Source: Pseudomonas mandelii (GTDB lineage Bacteria > Pseudomonadota > Gammaproteobacteria > Pseudomonadales > Pseudomonadaceae). From it: 64,000 nucleotides of DNA. A program made the translations under genes and the position numbers. The notes beneath the pieces were generated by a model, which was given only the letters and a program-made list of their open reading frames with translations, was not told where the DNA came from and ran no database searches. The stretch lies in contig NZ_RCZA01000010.1 of assembly GCF_006438925.1 (NCBI RefSeq), forward strand, positions 1 through 64,000, in the 5' to 3' direction. Of the stretch, positions 36,151 through 44,491 are shown piece after piece (the stretch's first letter is position 1; each line of letters starts with the position of its first letter).

Positions 36151-36921
36151 ATGAAAGCCAACGCGAGTGTTTTCTGCCTGCTGTTCACCCTGGCGCTGAT
36201 CCCCGGGGCTCGTGCCGACGATCCGCCAACCCCGGACGCCACCCCGACGATCAACCCGCAAGTGGTCGATAAACTCATCGATATGGGCACTTACCTACGC
36301 AGTCTGCCGACGTTTCAGGTCGACGCCGAAGTGTCCCGGGATACCGTTCTGGAGTCTGGCCAGAAGATCAAGACCGAAGCCTCGACTGTCTTGAAAGTGG
36401 TGGGTCGCGATCGGATGTATGCCAAAACGGAAGGCGATGTTCGAACGCGAGAGTTCTTCTACAACGGCAAGAAACTGACCCAGTATTCACCGTTTCTCAA
36501 GTACTACACCACCGTGGATGCACCGCCTGAAGTCTCCGATACGCTGCACTTGATAGAAAACCATTACGGGATTCAGGTGCCCATGGAGGACCTGTTTCTG
36601 TTTGGCAGCGATCAGGCACAGATCGATGCGCTGAAAGAGGCGCTGTACGTCGGCCCGTCGACGATCAAGGGGCAGTTGTGTGATCACCTGGCCTTTCGGC
36701 AGGAGGGCGTTGACTGGCAGTTGTGGATCACCCGATCCGACAAGCCACTGCCGTGCAAACTGGTGATCACCACCACCGATGAACCGGGTTTTCCGGAATA
36801 CAGCGCGGTGTATCGCTGGAACCTGAAGCCGGGCATCAAGAACTCGATCTTCACCTTCGCGCCGGCTAAAGGCGACGTGGCGATTCCGTTGAAGAAAGCC
36901 AGTGATCAGGGAGGGGAATGA
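36151..36921 (+). CDS. DUF2092 family periplasmic protein
   Basis: A 256-residue exported protein with a signal peptide (FCLLFTLALIPGARA). The mature part (VDKLIDMGTYLRSLPTFQVDAEVSRD..., REFFYNGKKLTQYSPFLKYYTTVDAP) fits DUF2092, a family of predicted periplasmic proteins related in fold to lipoprotein carriers such as LolA. It may bind a hydrophobic ligand in the periplasm. The next gene begins two bases after its stop, so the two are coupled. Confidence 0.85.
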   Translation: MKANASVFCLLFTLALIPGARADDPPTPDATPTINPQVVDKLIDMGTYLRSLPTFQVDAEVSRDTVLESGQKIKTEASTVLKVVGRDRMYAKTEGDVRTREFFYNGKKLTQYSPFLKYYTTVDAPPEVSDTLHLIENHYGIQVPMEDLFLFGSDQAQIDALKEALYVGPSTIKGQLCDHLAFRQEGVDWQLWITRSDKPLPCKLVITTTDEPGFPEYSAVYRWNLKPGIKNSIFTFAPAKGDVAIPLKKASDQGGE

Positions 36922-36922
36922 C

Positions 36923-37588
36923 ATGAACAGGACGATGTCGTGGAGCCTGTTGTTATCGCTCGCAACCACTTCGGTACTGACGCTGAGCCTGGTCACTTAT
37001 GTGGATGCCCGACCCCAGCGCGCCCAAGGGCAAGCCAGGGCATCGGTCAATCGTGCGCCGCCGCCCAGTGCCCAAAGGGCTCAGCGCGTCAACACCGGCA
37101 ATACCGCGCAACGCGCTACCAACGTCAATGCGGGCAATCGGGTCAATGCCGGCAATAGAGTCAACTCTGGGAATCGGGCGAATGCCGGTAACACAGTCAA
37201 CTCTGGAAATCGGGCGAATGCCGGTAACACAGTCAACTCTGGAAATCGGGCCAATACCGGCAACACGGTCGGCAACCGAACCAACATCAACAACAGCACC
37301 CGTAACGTCAACATCGACAACAGCCGCGACGTGGACATCGACGTAGACGGCCAAGGCCGCTATGGCTACGACGATCACTACCATCCGATTGCCGCGGCGG
37401 TGGCCGTCACCGCAACGGTCGCGGTGACAGCGGCGGTGGTCGGGTCGATCTTCACGCCAGCGCAATTGCCCCCCAGTTGCGTGCAAGTCATCCAGTACAA
37501 CACGGCTTACATGCAGTGCGGTTCAACCTGGTATCAACCGCAGTATCAGGGCAGCGATGTGACTTATGTCGTGGTTAATGCGCCTTGA
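36923..37588 (+). CDS. Secreted Asn/Gly-repeat protein of unknown function
   Basis: A 221-residue protein with an N-terminal signal peptide or anchor (WSLLLSLATTSVLTLSLVTYVDA). Residues about 55-120 consist of hexapeptide-like units of the form N-x-G-N-x-(T/V/A), some encoded by exact 36-base tandem copies. An Asn/Asp-rich stretch (NVNIDNSRDVDIDVDG) follows, then a hydrophobic Ala/Val segment (AAAVAVTATVAVTAAVVGSIF) and a C-terminal domain with two cysteines (SCVQVIQYNTAYMQCGSTWYQP). The hydrophobic segment could anchor it. It is coupled to the DUF2092 gene upstream, which may help its export or folding. Confidence 0.8.
   Translation: MNRTMSWSLLLSLATTSVLTLSLVTYVDARPQRAQGQARASVNRAPPPSAQRAQRVNTGNTAQRATNVNAGNRVNAGNRVNSGNRANAGNTVNSGNRANAGNTVNSGNRANTGNTVGNRTNINNSTRNVNIDNSRDVDIDVDGQGRYGYDDHYHPIAAAVAVTATVAVTAAVVGSIFTPAQLPPSCVQVIQYNTAYMQCGSTWYQPQYQGSDVTYVVVNAP
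37163..37270 (+). repeat. Three tandem 36-base repeats inside the Asn/Gly-repeat gene
   Basis: Units begin at 37163, 37199 and 37235, each starting AACTCTGG. The first two differ by one base and the third by a few. The unit is a double 18-base module that also occurs singly upstream, and it keeps the reading frame (12 residues per unit). Confidence 0.85.
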
Positions 37589-37632
37589 GTCGGGGGGGCG
37601 TTCCGGCTGCTTGATTTTAGAGGAGACGCAGC

Positions 37633-38025
37633 ATGGAACGATTCACGGGGGGTTGCCTGTGCGGCAACGTCCGAATTGAGGCGTCAGGACTCCCGTATCG
37701 GGTCGGCCTTTGTCACTGTCTCGACTGCCGCAAGCATCATGGGGCGCTTTTTCATGCTAGCGCGATATTCCCTCAGAGCGCGGTGGCGATCGAAGGCGAA
37801 ACACGCGACTACGCCGGGCGGTTTTTCTGTCCCCGCTGCGGCTCGTCCGTTTTTGCACGCACCGACGACGAAATCGAAGTGAACCTGGGGTCCCTGGATG
37901 CCCCTGACCAACTGATGCCAACCTACGAAAGCTGGATCATGCGTCGTGAGTCCTGGTTGCCGCCGTTTCCGCTCACAAAACGATACGAGCGCGATCGTGA
38001 TGCCACGGGTCGCTTTGAGGAATAG
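37633..38025 (+). CDS. GFA family protein (glutathione-dependent formaldehyde-activating-like)
   Basis: A 130-residue zinc protein of the GFA/CENP-V fold. Zinc-site cysteines are in GGCLCGNVR (residues 7-15), CHCLDCRK (27-34) and FCPRCGS. The name derives from the Paracoccus Gfa enzyme, but most single-domain members have no proven activity. GAGGAG precedes the start. The next gene, a phosphodiesterase, follows directly. Confidence 0.87.
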   Translation: MERFTGGCLCGNVRIEASGLPYRVGLCHCLDCRKHHGALFHASAIFPQSAVAIEGETRDYAGRFFCPRCGSSVFARTDDEIEVNLGSLDAPDQLMPTYESWIMRRESWLPPFPLTKRYERDRDATGRFEE

Positions 38026-38058
38026 GTGCCAATACATGAACCGGACCTGGAGCGCTGC

Positions 38059-38517
38059 GTGAAAGTGGGCGTGATTTCCGATACCCATGGCTTGCTCCGC
38101 GCCGAAGCCCTTGCTGCACTGCAGGGGTGTGAGCGGATTATTCATGCGGGCGACATCGGCAATCCCGACATTCTCGATCAACTGGCGTCAATAGCCCCGC
38201 TGCACGTGGTCCGCGGGAACAATGATCTGGACGCCATTTGGGCGGAAAATCTCGCCGACTGCCTATGTTTCGACCTGAACGGATGGCAGACCTTGCTGGT
38301 ACATGACAGTGCCGATGTCCCCGCCGTGCTTGATGCAGGCATCAAGCTGGTGATCACCGGCCATTCGCACAAGCCCCGCATAGAATGGCGCGGCGAACAG
38401 CTCTACCTCAATCCCGGCAGCGCGGGACGCCGGCGTTTCAAGCTGCCGGTGACGCTGGCTCTGCTTGAGGTGTTTGAGACCTCAATTGAGCCGCGCCTGG
38501 TCTCGCTACTGGAATGA
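38059..38517 (+). CDS. YfcE/MJ0936-type metallophosphoesterase
   Basis: A 152-residue compact phosphodiesterase. The blocks SDTHGLLR, HAGDIGN, RGNNDLD, LLVHD and TGHSHKP hold the dinuclear metal centre, and YLNPGSAGRRR closes the fold as in YfcE. The GTG start has GGAG six bases upstream; a GTG at 38026 would add 11 residues overlapping the spacer after the GFA gene. It is probably co-transcribed with GFA. Physiological substrate unknown. Confidence 0.88.
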   Translation: MKVGVISDTHGLLRAEALAALQGCERIIHAGDIGNPDILDQLASIAPLHVVRGNNDLDAIWAENLADCLCFDLNGWQTLLVHDSADVPAVLDAGIKLVITGHSHKPRIEWRGEQLYLNPGSAGRRRFKLPVTLALLEVFETSIEPRLVSLLE

Positions 38518-38602
38518 CTTTTCCCTGGATGGTAGTTTTTTCTGAGTTTTCCAGCCGCTATATACTCGACGGCCCCTTTACCACCCCATGCATGAGATCC
38601 CC

Positions 38603-38983
38603 ATGGCAAACCACGACCTCACCTTTGTCCCCGACCCCGATCCGCAATCCATCTCCTCGGATGTCGCCGGTTTCGGCGGCCTACTGGTCTCCACTCAGAT
38701 CCCCACCCGCGCCGACGGCAGTCTGGAATTGGGCGACATCGCCCTGCAAAGCGAGTGCGCGCTGCAGGCGCTCAAAGTTGCGCTGGAGCACGCCGGCAGT
38801 TCCATGGACCGGGTTCTGCATCTGACCATCTACCTCACCGACATGGCCGACCGCGCCGCCTTCAACGAGGTCTACCAGCGCTTCTTCGCCAAGCCCTGGC
38901 CGGTTCGGGCCGCCGTTGGCGTGGCCTCCCTGGCGGTTGAAGGCATGCGCGTGGAAGTCACCGCGATGGCGGCCAAGGGCTGA
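38603..38983 (+). CDS. RidA family protein
   Basis: A 126-residue protein of the YjgF/YER057c/UK114 family, which deaminates reactive enamine/imine intermediates released by PLP enzymes. The typical strands are visible: FGGLLVSTQIP, SECALQALKVALEHAGSSMDRVLHLTIYLTDM, and the C-terminal RAAVGVASLAVEGMRVEVTAMA. The Arg that holds the substrate carboxylate in RidA proper is replaced by Ala-Ala-Val context (RAAVGVASL keeps one Arg), so it could belong to another Rid subgroup. An ATG five codons upstream is possible. It seems monocistronic. Confidence 0.87.
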   Translation: MANHDLTFVPDPDPQSISSDVAGFGGLLVSTQIPTRADGSLELGDIALQSECALQALKVALEHAGSSMDRVLHLTIYLTDMADRAAFNEVYQRFFAKPWPVRAAVGVASLAVEGMRVEVTAMAAKG

Positions 38984-39064
38984 GTCCGCGGGCTTGACCG
39001 GCGGCCTCGCTCAACGAGCGGGCGCCGCCGGGCGGGTTGGCAAAGACTGCTTCAAGGATGGCTT

Positions 39065-40630
39065 TTATTGGCCGTCTACGAGGCGAGGCAGCCCCAAGGG
39101 ATCAAACTCGCGCAATGACTCAGGCAATAGCTCATCAGGAAAACCCTGGTACGACACCGGGCGCAAAAAGCGTTCAATCGACGTCATGCCAACCGAGGTG
39201 AAGCGGCTGTCCGACGTTGCAGGAAACGGTCCACCGTGGATGGTGGCGAAAGACACCTCCTGAGGATGCGCGAAGGCGTTGACAACGATTCGCCCGGTGC
39301 GCCGCTCCAGGACCGGCAGCAAGCGATGAGCCAATGGCATATCGCGCTCATCAAGATGCATGGCGGCGCTGAGCTGGCCCTTGAGCGAGCGAGCGACGGC
39401 GATCAGTTCATCCTCATCCTTGACGTTCACCAGCAGTGCTGAAGGACCGAATACTTCTTGCGCAAGTACCGTCTCGGTCAGGAAGCGTTGACCGTCGACC
39501 TCATGCAACACCGATTGGCCATCAACATCAGCGTTGGATAGCGAGCCTTCGGCGACGCGACTTGCACCAACGCTCTCCATTGTGGCTAGGCCGTTCAAGT
39601 AGGAGGCATGAATACCCGGCGTCAGCATGGTGCGCGCCGATGCTTCGGTGACGCGCTTGATCATGGCGGCGCGCAGCGCTTCAAAGCCAGCCCCTTTGAT
39701 GGCGAAGAGGATGGCAGGTCTGAGGCAGGCTTGCCCCACATTGACCAGCATGCGCTCGACAAAGCCATCACCGATTTGCGCGCCACGCGCGGCCAGCGCA
39801 TAGGGCAGGATGAACGTGGGGTTGACGCTGGTCATCTCGGTGAATACGGGAATGGGGTCGGGGCGTTGCTGCGCACGCCGGTACAGCGCCATGCCGCCAT
39901 GCTCCGAGCCGGTGAACGTCACAGCCTTGATCAACGGATGATCGACCAAGGCTTCGCCGATCGTGTTGCCGCTGCCACGTACCATCGAGAAAACACCCTC
40001 TGGCAGTCCGTTCTCTTGCACCGCCTTGCGGATGGCACGCGCCTGAATTTCTGATGCGCCGGGATGAGCGTTATGCGCCTTCACGATGACGGTCGCGCCG
40101 GCTGCCAACGCTGAAGCGGTATCGCCACCTGCGACCGAATATGAAATGGGAAAGTTGCTCGCACCGAAAATAGCCACAGGGCCGATCGCCATTTTCTGAA
40201 GTCGATGATCCATGCGTGGGCGGGGTTGACGATGAGGCTGTGCCGGATCGATGGCCAACTGGAGGAAGCGTCCTTTGCGTACGACATCCGCAAATTGGCG
40301 AAACTGGGTGGCGGCTTTTGCCGCTTCGCCCTCAAGCTGAGTCTCAGGCAGGCCCGTTTCGAGCGCGGCCCGTGCGGCAAGCTCATGGCGGACAGCGTCG
40401 AGATTGTCGGCAATGCTTTCCAGGAACGCCGCGCGCCGGGTGAGCGAGGTATGGCTGTAACGGTCAAATGCTTCGTCGGCGAGCGTCGCAGCCTGGTCGA
40501 CTTCCGCCACGCCACCGAATGCGAAATCCGGTTCGATCAACTGGTTGGATGCGGGGTTGAGTGCCTTCATGGTCCCTTCAGTGGCCGAGACTTCGTTTGC
40601 ACCAATGATGAGGTTTCCAGTCAATTTCAT
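39065..40630 (-). CDS. NADP+-type aldehyde dehydrogenase, alpha-ketoglutaric semialdehyde dehydrogenase group
   Basis: A 521-residue aldehyde dehydrogenase. The catalytic Cys is in VNVGQACLRP and the general-base Glu in FTEMTSVNP; FGASNFPISYSVAGGD is the cofactor-binding turn. The C-terminal block GGPFPATSDSRFTSVG...IERFLRPVSYQ is diagnostic of 2,5-dioxopentanoate (ketoglutarate semialdehyde) dehydrogenases. These end sugar-acid and hydroxyproline pathways by making 2-oxoglutarate. GQAC in place of the usual GQFC and NAFAHPQEVS are unusual, so another aldehyde is possible. It follows the isochorismatase-type gene by six bases on the minus strand. Confidence 0.88.
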   Translation of the reverse strand: MKLTGNLIIGANEVSATEGTMKALNPASNQLIEPDFAFGGVAEVDQAATLADEAFDRYSHTSLTRRAAFLESIADNLDAVRHELAARAALETGLPETQLEGEAAKAATQFRQFADVVRKGRFLQLAIDPAQPHRQPRPRMDHRLQKMAIGPVAIFGASNFPISYSVAGGDTASALAAGATVIVKAHNAHPGASEIQARAIRKAVQENGLPEGVFSMVRGSGNTIGEALVDHPLIKAVTFTGSEHGGMALYRRAQQRPDPIPVFTEMTSVNPTFILPYALAARGAQIGDGFVERMLVNVGQACLRPAILFAIKGAGFEALRAAMIKRVTEASARTMLTPGIHASYLNGLATMESVGASRVAEGSLSNADVDGQSVLHEVDGQRFLTETVLAQEVFGPSALLVNVKDEDELIAVARSLKGQLSAAMHLDERDMPLAHRLLPVLERRTGRIVVNAFAHPQEVSFATIHGGPFPATSDSRFTSVGMTSIERFLRPVSYQGFPDELLPESLREFDPLGLPRLVDGQ

Positions 40631-40636
40631 GGCGTG

Positions 40637-41266
40637 TTACCCCTGCTGTGCCAGAGACGCGATCAGCTCGTCCGTCGCCACAATGGCGTGGGCGAACGTG
40701 GGGCCGTTGAGTTCATGCGCGGCCTGCATCATTTCCGGCTTGAAGGCAGCGGTCGCATCACGCACCAGTGTGACGTGGTAACCGAGTTCCACGGCGTAGC
40801 GCGCTGTTGCCTCGATGCAGGTATTCGCCAGCAGGCCAACGATGATCACGTGCGTGATGCCTTTCTGCTTGAGGCGAAAATCAAGGTCGGTATTGGCAAA
40901 TCCGCTCGAGCCCCAATGTTCCTGAACGACGATGTCGCCATCCTTTGGCGCGAAATCGGGGTGCCATTCGCCACCCCATTCCCCGCGTGCGAAGTGATGC
41001 ATGTGCATGACCTTGCATTGTGTGGGGCTTGGATGATCCCAGCCTTCGTAGTCGCCTTGCTCCCAACGGCGGTGCGGTACGATGACCACCGGAATATCGA
41101 GTGCACGGACGGCGCGGTCGAGGGCGCGCAGATTGTCGAGCAGGCCGACTTGCTCGGCAATCGGCTCGATCAAGGGGTAGACCTTTCCGCCTTCCGACAG
41201 GAAATCATTGTAAGGATCGACCAGCAGATATGCGGTTCTGTTGAGGGGATAAATGGCTTTGGACAT
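40637..41266 (-). CDS. Isochorismatase family cysteine hydrolase
   Basis: A 209-residue hydrolase of the isochorismatase/nicotinamidase fold. The catalytic Asp is in LLVDPYNDF, the Lys probably in the VVQEH or KGITH region, and the Cys in GLLANTCIEATARYA. TGGAGA lies eight bases before the start. Members cleave C-N or C-O bonds in amides and enol ethers. It shares a transcript with the aldehyde dehydrogenase and is divergent from an HxlR regulator, so the three form one catabolic unit for an unknown compound. Confidence 0.88.
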   Translation of the reverse strand: MSKAIYPLNRTAYLLVDPYNDFLSEGGKVYPLIEPIAEQVGLLDNLRALDRAVRALDIPVVIVPHRRWEQGDYEGWDHPSPTQCKVMHMHHFARGEWGGEWHPDFAPKDGDIVVQEHWGSSGFANTDLDFRLKQKGITHVIIVGLLANTCIEATARYAVELGYHVTLVRDATAAFKPEMMQAAHELNGPTFAHAIVATDELIASLAQQG

Positions 41267-41323
41267 GGCGATTTTCTCCAGGGATTTGGGATGACCCGTG
41301 CCGAGGGCTTGCTCTGGCATGCT

Positions 41324-41346
41324 GTTGATATGATAATCATAGCAAC
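41324..41346. promoter_or_regulatory. Candidate HxlR operator
   Basis: GTTGATATGA and TCATAGCAAC, separated by TAA, match in nine of ten inverted positions. The site lies 20 bases before the HxlR start and 57 bases before the divergent hydrolase start. Confidence 0.55.
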
Positions 41347-41366
41347 TGTAGAAGAGGCAAGTCCTT

Positions 41367-41876
41367 ATGTCGGTAAACACAAGTGCTGTTCAAACCCTGT
41401 GCCCGATTGCACGGGCTGAGGCGGTCGTGGGGGACCGCTGGACCGTATTGGTCCTGCGTGAGTTGTTCATGGGGAGCCATCGATTCGACGAGATCCAGGC
41501 GCAGACCGGAGGAACCCCGCAAATGGTCGCCGCACGTCTGAAAAATATGGAGGCTGACGGGCTCGTCGCACGCCGTCCTTACAACGAGCGGCCGCCACGC
41601 TACGAATATCACCTCACCCCGAAAGGGCAGGCGTTCTATTCGGTGGTCCTTGCGCTGCGGGCGTGGGGAGAAACCTGGTGCAAGTCGCCGGAAGAGGCGT
41701 TGGCGGTCGTTTATACCCACAAAACCTGTGGCCAACCCGCAGGGCTAGGGCCGCTTTGCGAACATTGCGGCGAACTCTTGCGCCGTGAAGAGCTGATCAG
41801 CGAGCCGAGCGCCGCCTATATCGAAGAACGCAACGCACGGCGCGAGGCTTTCAAGGGGAATCGAATCCAGCAGTAA
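41367..41876 (+). CDS. HxlR family transcriptional regulator
   Basis: A 169-residue winged-helix regulator. The HxlR domain spans about residues 12-100 (CPIARAEAVVGDRWTVLVLRELF..., RFDEIQAQTGGTPQMVAARLKNMEADGLVARR). HxlR proteins often sense aldehydes or oxidants through the N-terminal Cys (C12 here). The C-terminal extension has three more cysteines (KTCGQPAGLGPLCEHCGELL), a possible zinc site. It is divergent from the isochorismatase and aldehyde dehydrogenase genes, and a near-perfect palindrome sits between. Its 3' end overlaps the convergent lipA end by 26 bases. Confidence 0.9.
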   Translation: MSVNTSAVQTLCPIARAEAVVGDRWTVLVLRELFMGSHRFDEIQAQTGGTPQMVAARLKNMEADGLVARRPYNERPPRYEYHLTPKGQAFYSVVLALRAWGETWCKSPEEALAVVYTHKTCGQPAGLGPLCEHCGELLRREELISEPSAAYIEERNARREAFKGNRIQQ

Positions 41877-42867
41877 GGAGGGAATCCACAGTACTCGTTG
41901 CCCGCTGAACTTGTTGGTCAGCATGGTAGGACGAGCGCACCAGAGGACCGGACGCAACGTTCTTGAAGCCCATCCGCGTACCTTCCTCGGCGAACCAGGC
42001 GAACACGTCGGGGTGGACGAAACGCTGGACCGGCAAGTGACTGCGCGACGGTTGCAGGTATTGGCCGAGGGTGAGCATGTCGACATCGTGCTCACGCATG
42101 CGCTGCATGACTTCGATGACTTCCTCGTCGGTCTCGCCAAGGCCCAGCATCAGGCCGGATTTGGTCGGTACATGCGGGACCATTAGCTTGAACTTCTGCA
42201 GCAGATCCAGTGACCACTCGAAATCCGAACCCGGCCGCGCGGCTTTGTACAGGCGCGGGACGGTCTCCAGATTATGGTTGAACACATCGGGTGGCTCAGT
42301 GGCGGTGATCGCCAGGGCGACGTCCATGCGGCCGCGGTAATCCGGCACCAAAGTTTCCAGTTGCACACCCGGCGACAGCTTGCGGATTTCGCGCAGGCAA
42401 TCGACGAAATGCTGGGCGCCGCCGTCGCGCAAGTCGTCGCGGTCCACCGAGGTGATCACCACGTACTTCAAGCGCAGATCCGCGATGGCCACGGCGAGGT
42501 TCATCGGCTCGTCGGCGTCCAGCGGTTTCGGCCGGCCGTGGCCGACGTCGCAGAACGGGCAACGGCGGGTGCAGATGTCACCCATGATCATGAAGGTCGC
42601 CGTGCCACCGGAAAAACACTCACCGAGGTTCGGGCAGGAGGCTTCTTCACAGACGCTGTGCAGTTTGTGTTTGCGCAGCAACTGTTTGATCCGGTCGACC
42701 TCGGGGGAGATCGGAATGCGTACGCGAATCCAGTCGGGTTTGCGTGGGAACTCATCGGTCGGGATGATCTTCACCGGAATTCGCGCAACCTTTTTTGCAC
42801 CGCGCAGTTTTACGCCGATTTCCATTTTTACCGGCACTTTGCCGGTCGTTTCCACAAGAGTACTCAT
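41851..42867 (-). CDS. lipA: Lipoyl synthase
   Basis: A 338-residue radical SAM enzyme that inserts two sulfurs into octanoyl-protein to form lipoyl groups. The auxiliary cluster cysteines are CEEASCPNLGEC and the radical SAM cysteines CTRRCPFC; the terminal serine ligand of the auxiliary cluster is in VRSSYHAD. AAGGAA precedes the start. It lies on the same strand after gcvH-gcvP-glyA, separated from glyA by a 210-base spacer with an inverted repeat, so it may have its own promoter. The location fits lipoylation of GcvH. Pseudomonas also has a lipB-lipA pair elsewhere, so this is probably a second copy. Confidence 0.95.
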   Translation of the reverse strand: MSTLVETTGKVPVKMEIGVKLRGAKKVARIPVKIIPTDEFPRKPDWIRVRIPISPEVDRIKQLLRKHKLHSVCEEASCPNLGECFSGGTATFMIMGDICTRRCPFCDVGHGRPKPLDADEPMNLAVAIADLRLKYVVITSVDRDDLRDGGAQHFVDCLREIRKLSPGVQLETLVPDYRGRMDVALAITATEPPDVFNHNLETVPRLYKAARPGSDFEWSLDLLQKFKLMVPHVPTKSGLMLGLGETDEEVIEVMQRMREHDVDMLTLGQYLQPSRSHLPVQRFVHPDVFAWFAEEGTRMGFKNVASGPLVRSSYHADQQVQRATSTVDSLLTAGFDSP

Positions 42868-42904
42868 GTCGTTTTTCCTTTAGCGCGAGCGGGGGGGCGG
42901 CCGG

Positions 42905-43054
42905 CACTTTGTAGCAGCTGTCGAGCTTGCGAGGCTGCGTTCGGCTGCGCAGCAGTCGTAAAACCTGAGTGCGAGGTTTTTCTGAAACACCGCATCGTCT
43001 GATTTCACGACTGCTTCGCAGCCGAACGCAGGCTTCGCCAGCTGCTACAAAGTG
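42905..43054. repeat. Large inverted repeat (Pseudomonas intergenic repeat pair)
   Basis: GCACTTTGTAGCAGCTG at the left and its mirror CAGCTGCTACAAAGTGC at the right bracket a region in which GCTGCGTTCGGCTGCG is also matched by CGCAGCCGAACGCAG. It is unlike the GTGGGAGCGAGCC REP family and fills the glyA-lipA spacer. Confidence 0.8.
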
Positions 43055-43076
43055 CGGGCCTGCCTCCCGCTGCGGA

Positions 43077-44333
43077 TCAGTCGCGGTAGACAGGGAAATC
43101 AGAGCACATCGCGGCAGCCTGTCTGGCGACGTTGGCCTCGACATCGGCATCGCCGAGGTGATCGAGAATGTCGCAGATCCAGCCCGCCAGCTCGATGCTC
43201 TGGGCTTCCTTGAAACCACGGCTGGTGATCGCTGGCGTGCCGATGCGCAGGCCAGAGGTCACGAACGGCGATTGCGGATCGTTCGGTACGGCGTTCTTGT
43301 TCACGGTGATGCCGGCACGACCGAGGGCAGCGTCGGCGTCTTTGCCGGTCAGGCCCTGACGAATCAGGCTGACCAGGAACAGGTGGTTGTCGGTACCGCC
43401 CGACACGACGTCGTAGCCTCGATCAATAAAGACTTTTGCCATCGCCTGGGCGTTACGGATCACTTGCGCCTGATAGGACTTGAAGGCCGGCTCCAGCGCT
43501 TCTTTGAAGCACACAGCCTTGGCCGCGATGACATGCATCAACGGGCCACCCTGACCGCCGGGGAATACCGCAGCGTTGAGTTTTTTCTCCAGTTCCGGAT
43601 TGGCCTTGGCCAGGATCAGGCCGCCGCGCGGACCGCGCAGAGTCTTATGGGTTGTGGTGGTGACGACATCGGCAAAGGGAATCGGGTTCGGGTACAGACC
43701 AGTCGCTACCAGCCCGGCAACGTGGGCCATATCAACAAACAGGTAAGCACCGACCTTGTCGGCAATCGCCCGGAAGCGTGGGAAGTCCAGGGTCTTCGAG
43801 TAAGCGGAGAAACCGGCGATGATCATTTTCGGCTGGTGCTCGACGGCCAGGCGTTCGACTTCGTCGTAATCGATCAGCCCGGTCGCGGTGTCGATGCCGT
43901 ACTGAACGGCGTTATACAACTTGCCGGAAAAGCTGACTTTGGCGCCGTGGGTCAGGTGACCGCCGTGGGCCAGGCTCATGCCCAACACGGTGTCGCCGGC
44001 TTGCAGCAACGCCAGATAGACCGCCGCGTTGGCCTGGCTGCCGGAGTGCGGCTGGACGTTGGCGTAATCGGCGCCGAACAGCTGTTTGGCGCGGTCGATG
44101 GCCAATTGTTCGACCACGTCGACGTGTTCGCAGCCGCCGTAATAGCGCCTGCCCGGATAGCCTTCGGCGTACTTGTTGGTCAGGCCGCTGCCTTGCGCTT
44201 CCATCACCCGTTGACTGGTGTAGTTTTCCGAAGCGATCAGCTCGATGTGATGCTCTTGACGTGCGTCTTCGGCGTTCATCGCTGCCAGCAGTTCGTCGTC
44301 GTAGCCTTTGATCTGGTCGTGCTTGCTGAACAT
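43077..44333 (-). CDS. glyA: Serine hydroxymethyltransferase
   Basis: A 418-residue PLP enzyme that interconverts serine and glycine with tetrahydrofolate. The PLP lysine is K230 in TTTTHKTLRGPRGG; ELIASENYTSQRV, YAEGYPGRRYYGG and DMAHVAGL are family hallmarks. GAGGA lies eight bases before the ATG. In the glycine cleavage operon it can turn methylene-THF plus a second glycine into serine, as in the P. aeruginosa glyA2 arrangement. It follows gcvP after about 160 bases filled by a repeat hairpin. Confidence 0.96.
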   Translation of the reverse strand: MFSKHDQIKGYDDELLAAMNAEDARQEHHIELIASENYTSQRVMEAQGSGLTNKYAEGYPGRRYYGGCEHVDVVEQLAIDRAKQLFGADYANVQPHSGSQANAAVYLALLQAGDTVLGMSLAHGGHLTHGAKVSFSGKLYNAVQYGIDTATGLIDYDEVERLAVEHQPKMIIAGFSAYSKTLDFPRFRAIADKVGAYLFVDMAHVAGLVATGLYPNPIPFADVVTTTTHKTLRGPRGGLILAKANPELEKKLNAAVFPGGQGGPLMHVIAAKAVCFKEALEPAFKSYQAQVIRNAQAMAKVFIDRGYDVVSGGTDNHLFLVSLIRQGLTGKDADAALGRAGITVNKNAVPNDPQSPFVTSGLRIGTPAITSRGFKEAQSIELAGWICDILDHLGDADVEANVARQAAAMCSDFPVYRD

Positions 44334-44372
44334 GGTGGAGTCCTCTGTTGTTCTTGGATGGATAGACGTACA

Positions 44373-44477
44373 CCTGTAGGAGCTGCCGAGTGAAACGAGC
44401 TGCGATCTTTTGATTTTTAGAATCCAAGATCAAAAGATCGTCCGAACGCGGCCCGAACCTTCGGCAGCTCCTACAGG
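44373..44477. repeat. Intra-operon inverted repeat between gcvP and glyA
   Basis: CCTGTAGGAGCTGCCGA pairs with TCGGCAGCTCCTACAGG at the far end. An inner pair, GATCTTTTGAT and ATCAAAAGATC, forms a second stem. This is a different repeat family from the REPs, placed where it could set the gcvP to glyA mRNA ratio. Confidence 0.82.
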
Positions 44478-44491
44478 GTTAAGCGGTGTTT

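Noticed and set aside
37163..37270. CRISPR-like array from the regular 36-base units
   Set aside because: Units are contiguous with no spacers and keep a reading frame; they encode protein repeats.
42969..44393. A 474-codon plus-strand frame opposite glyA
   Set aside because: Shadow of glyA; composition not protein-like.
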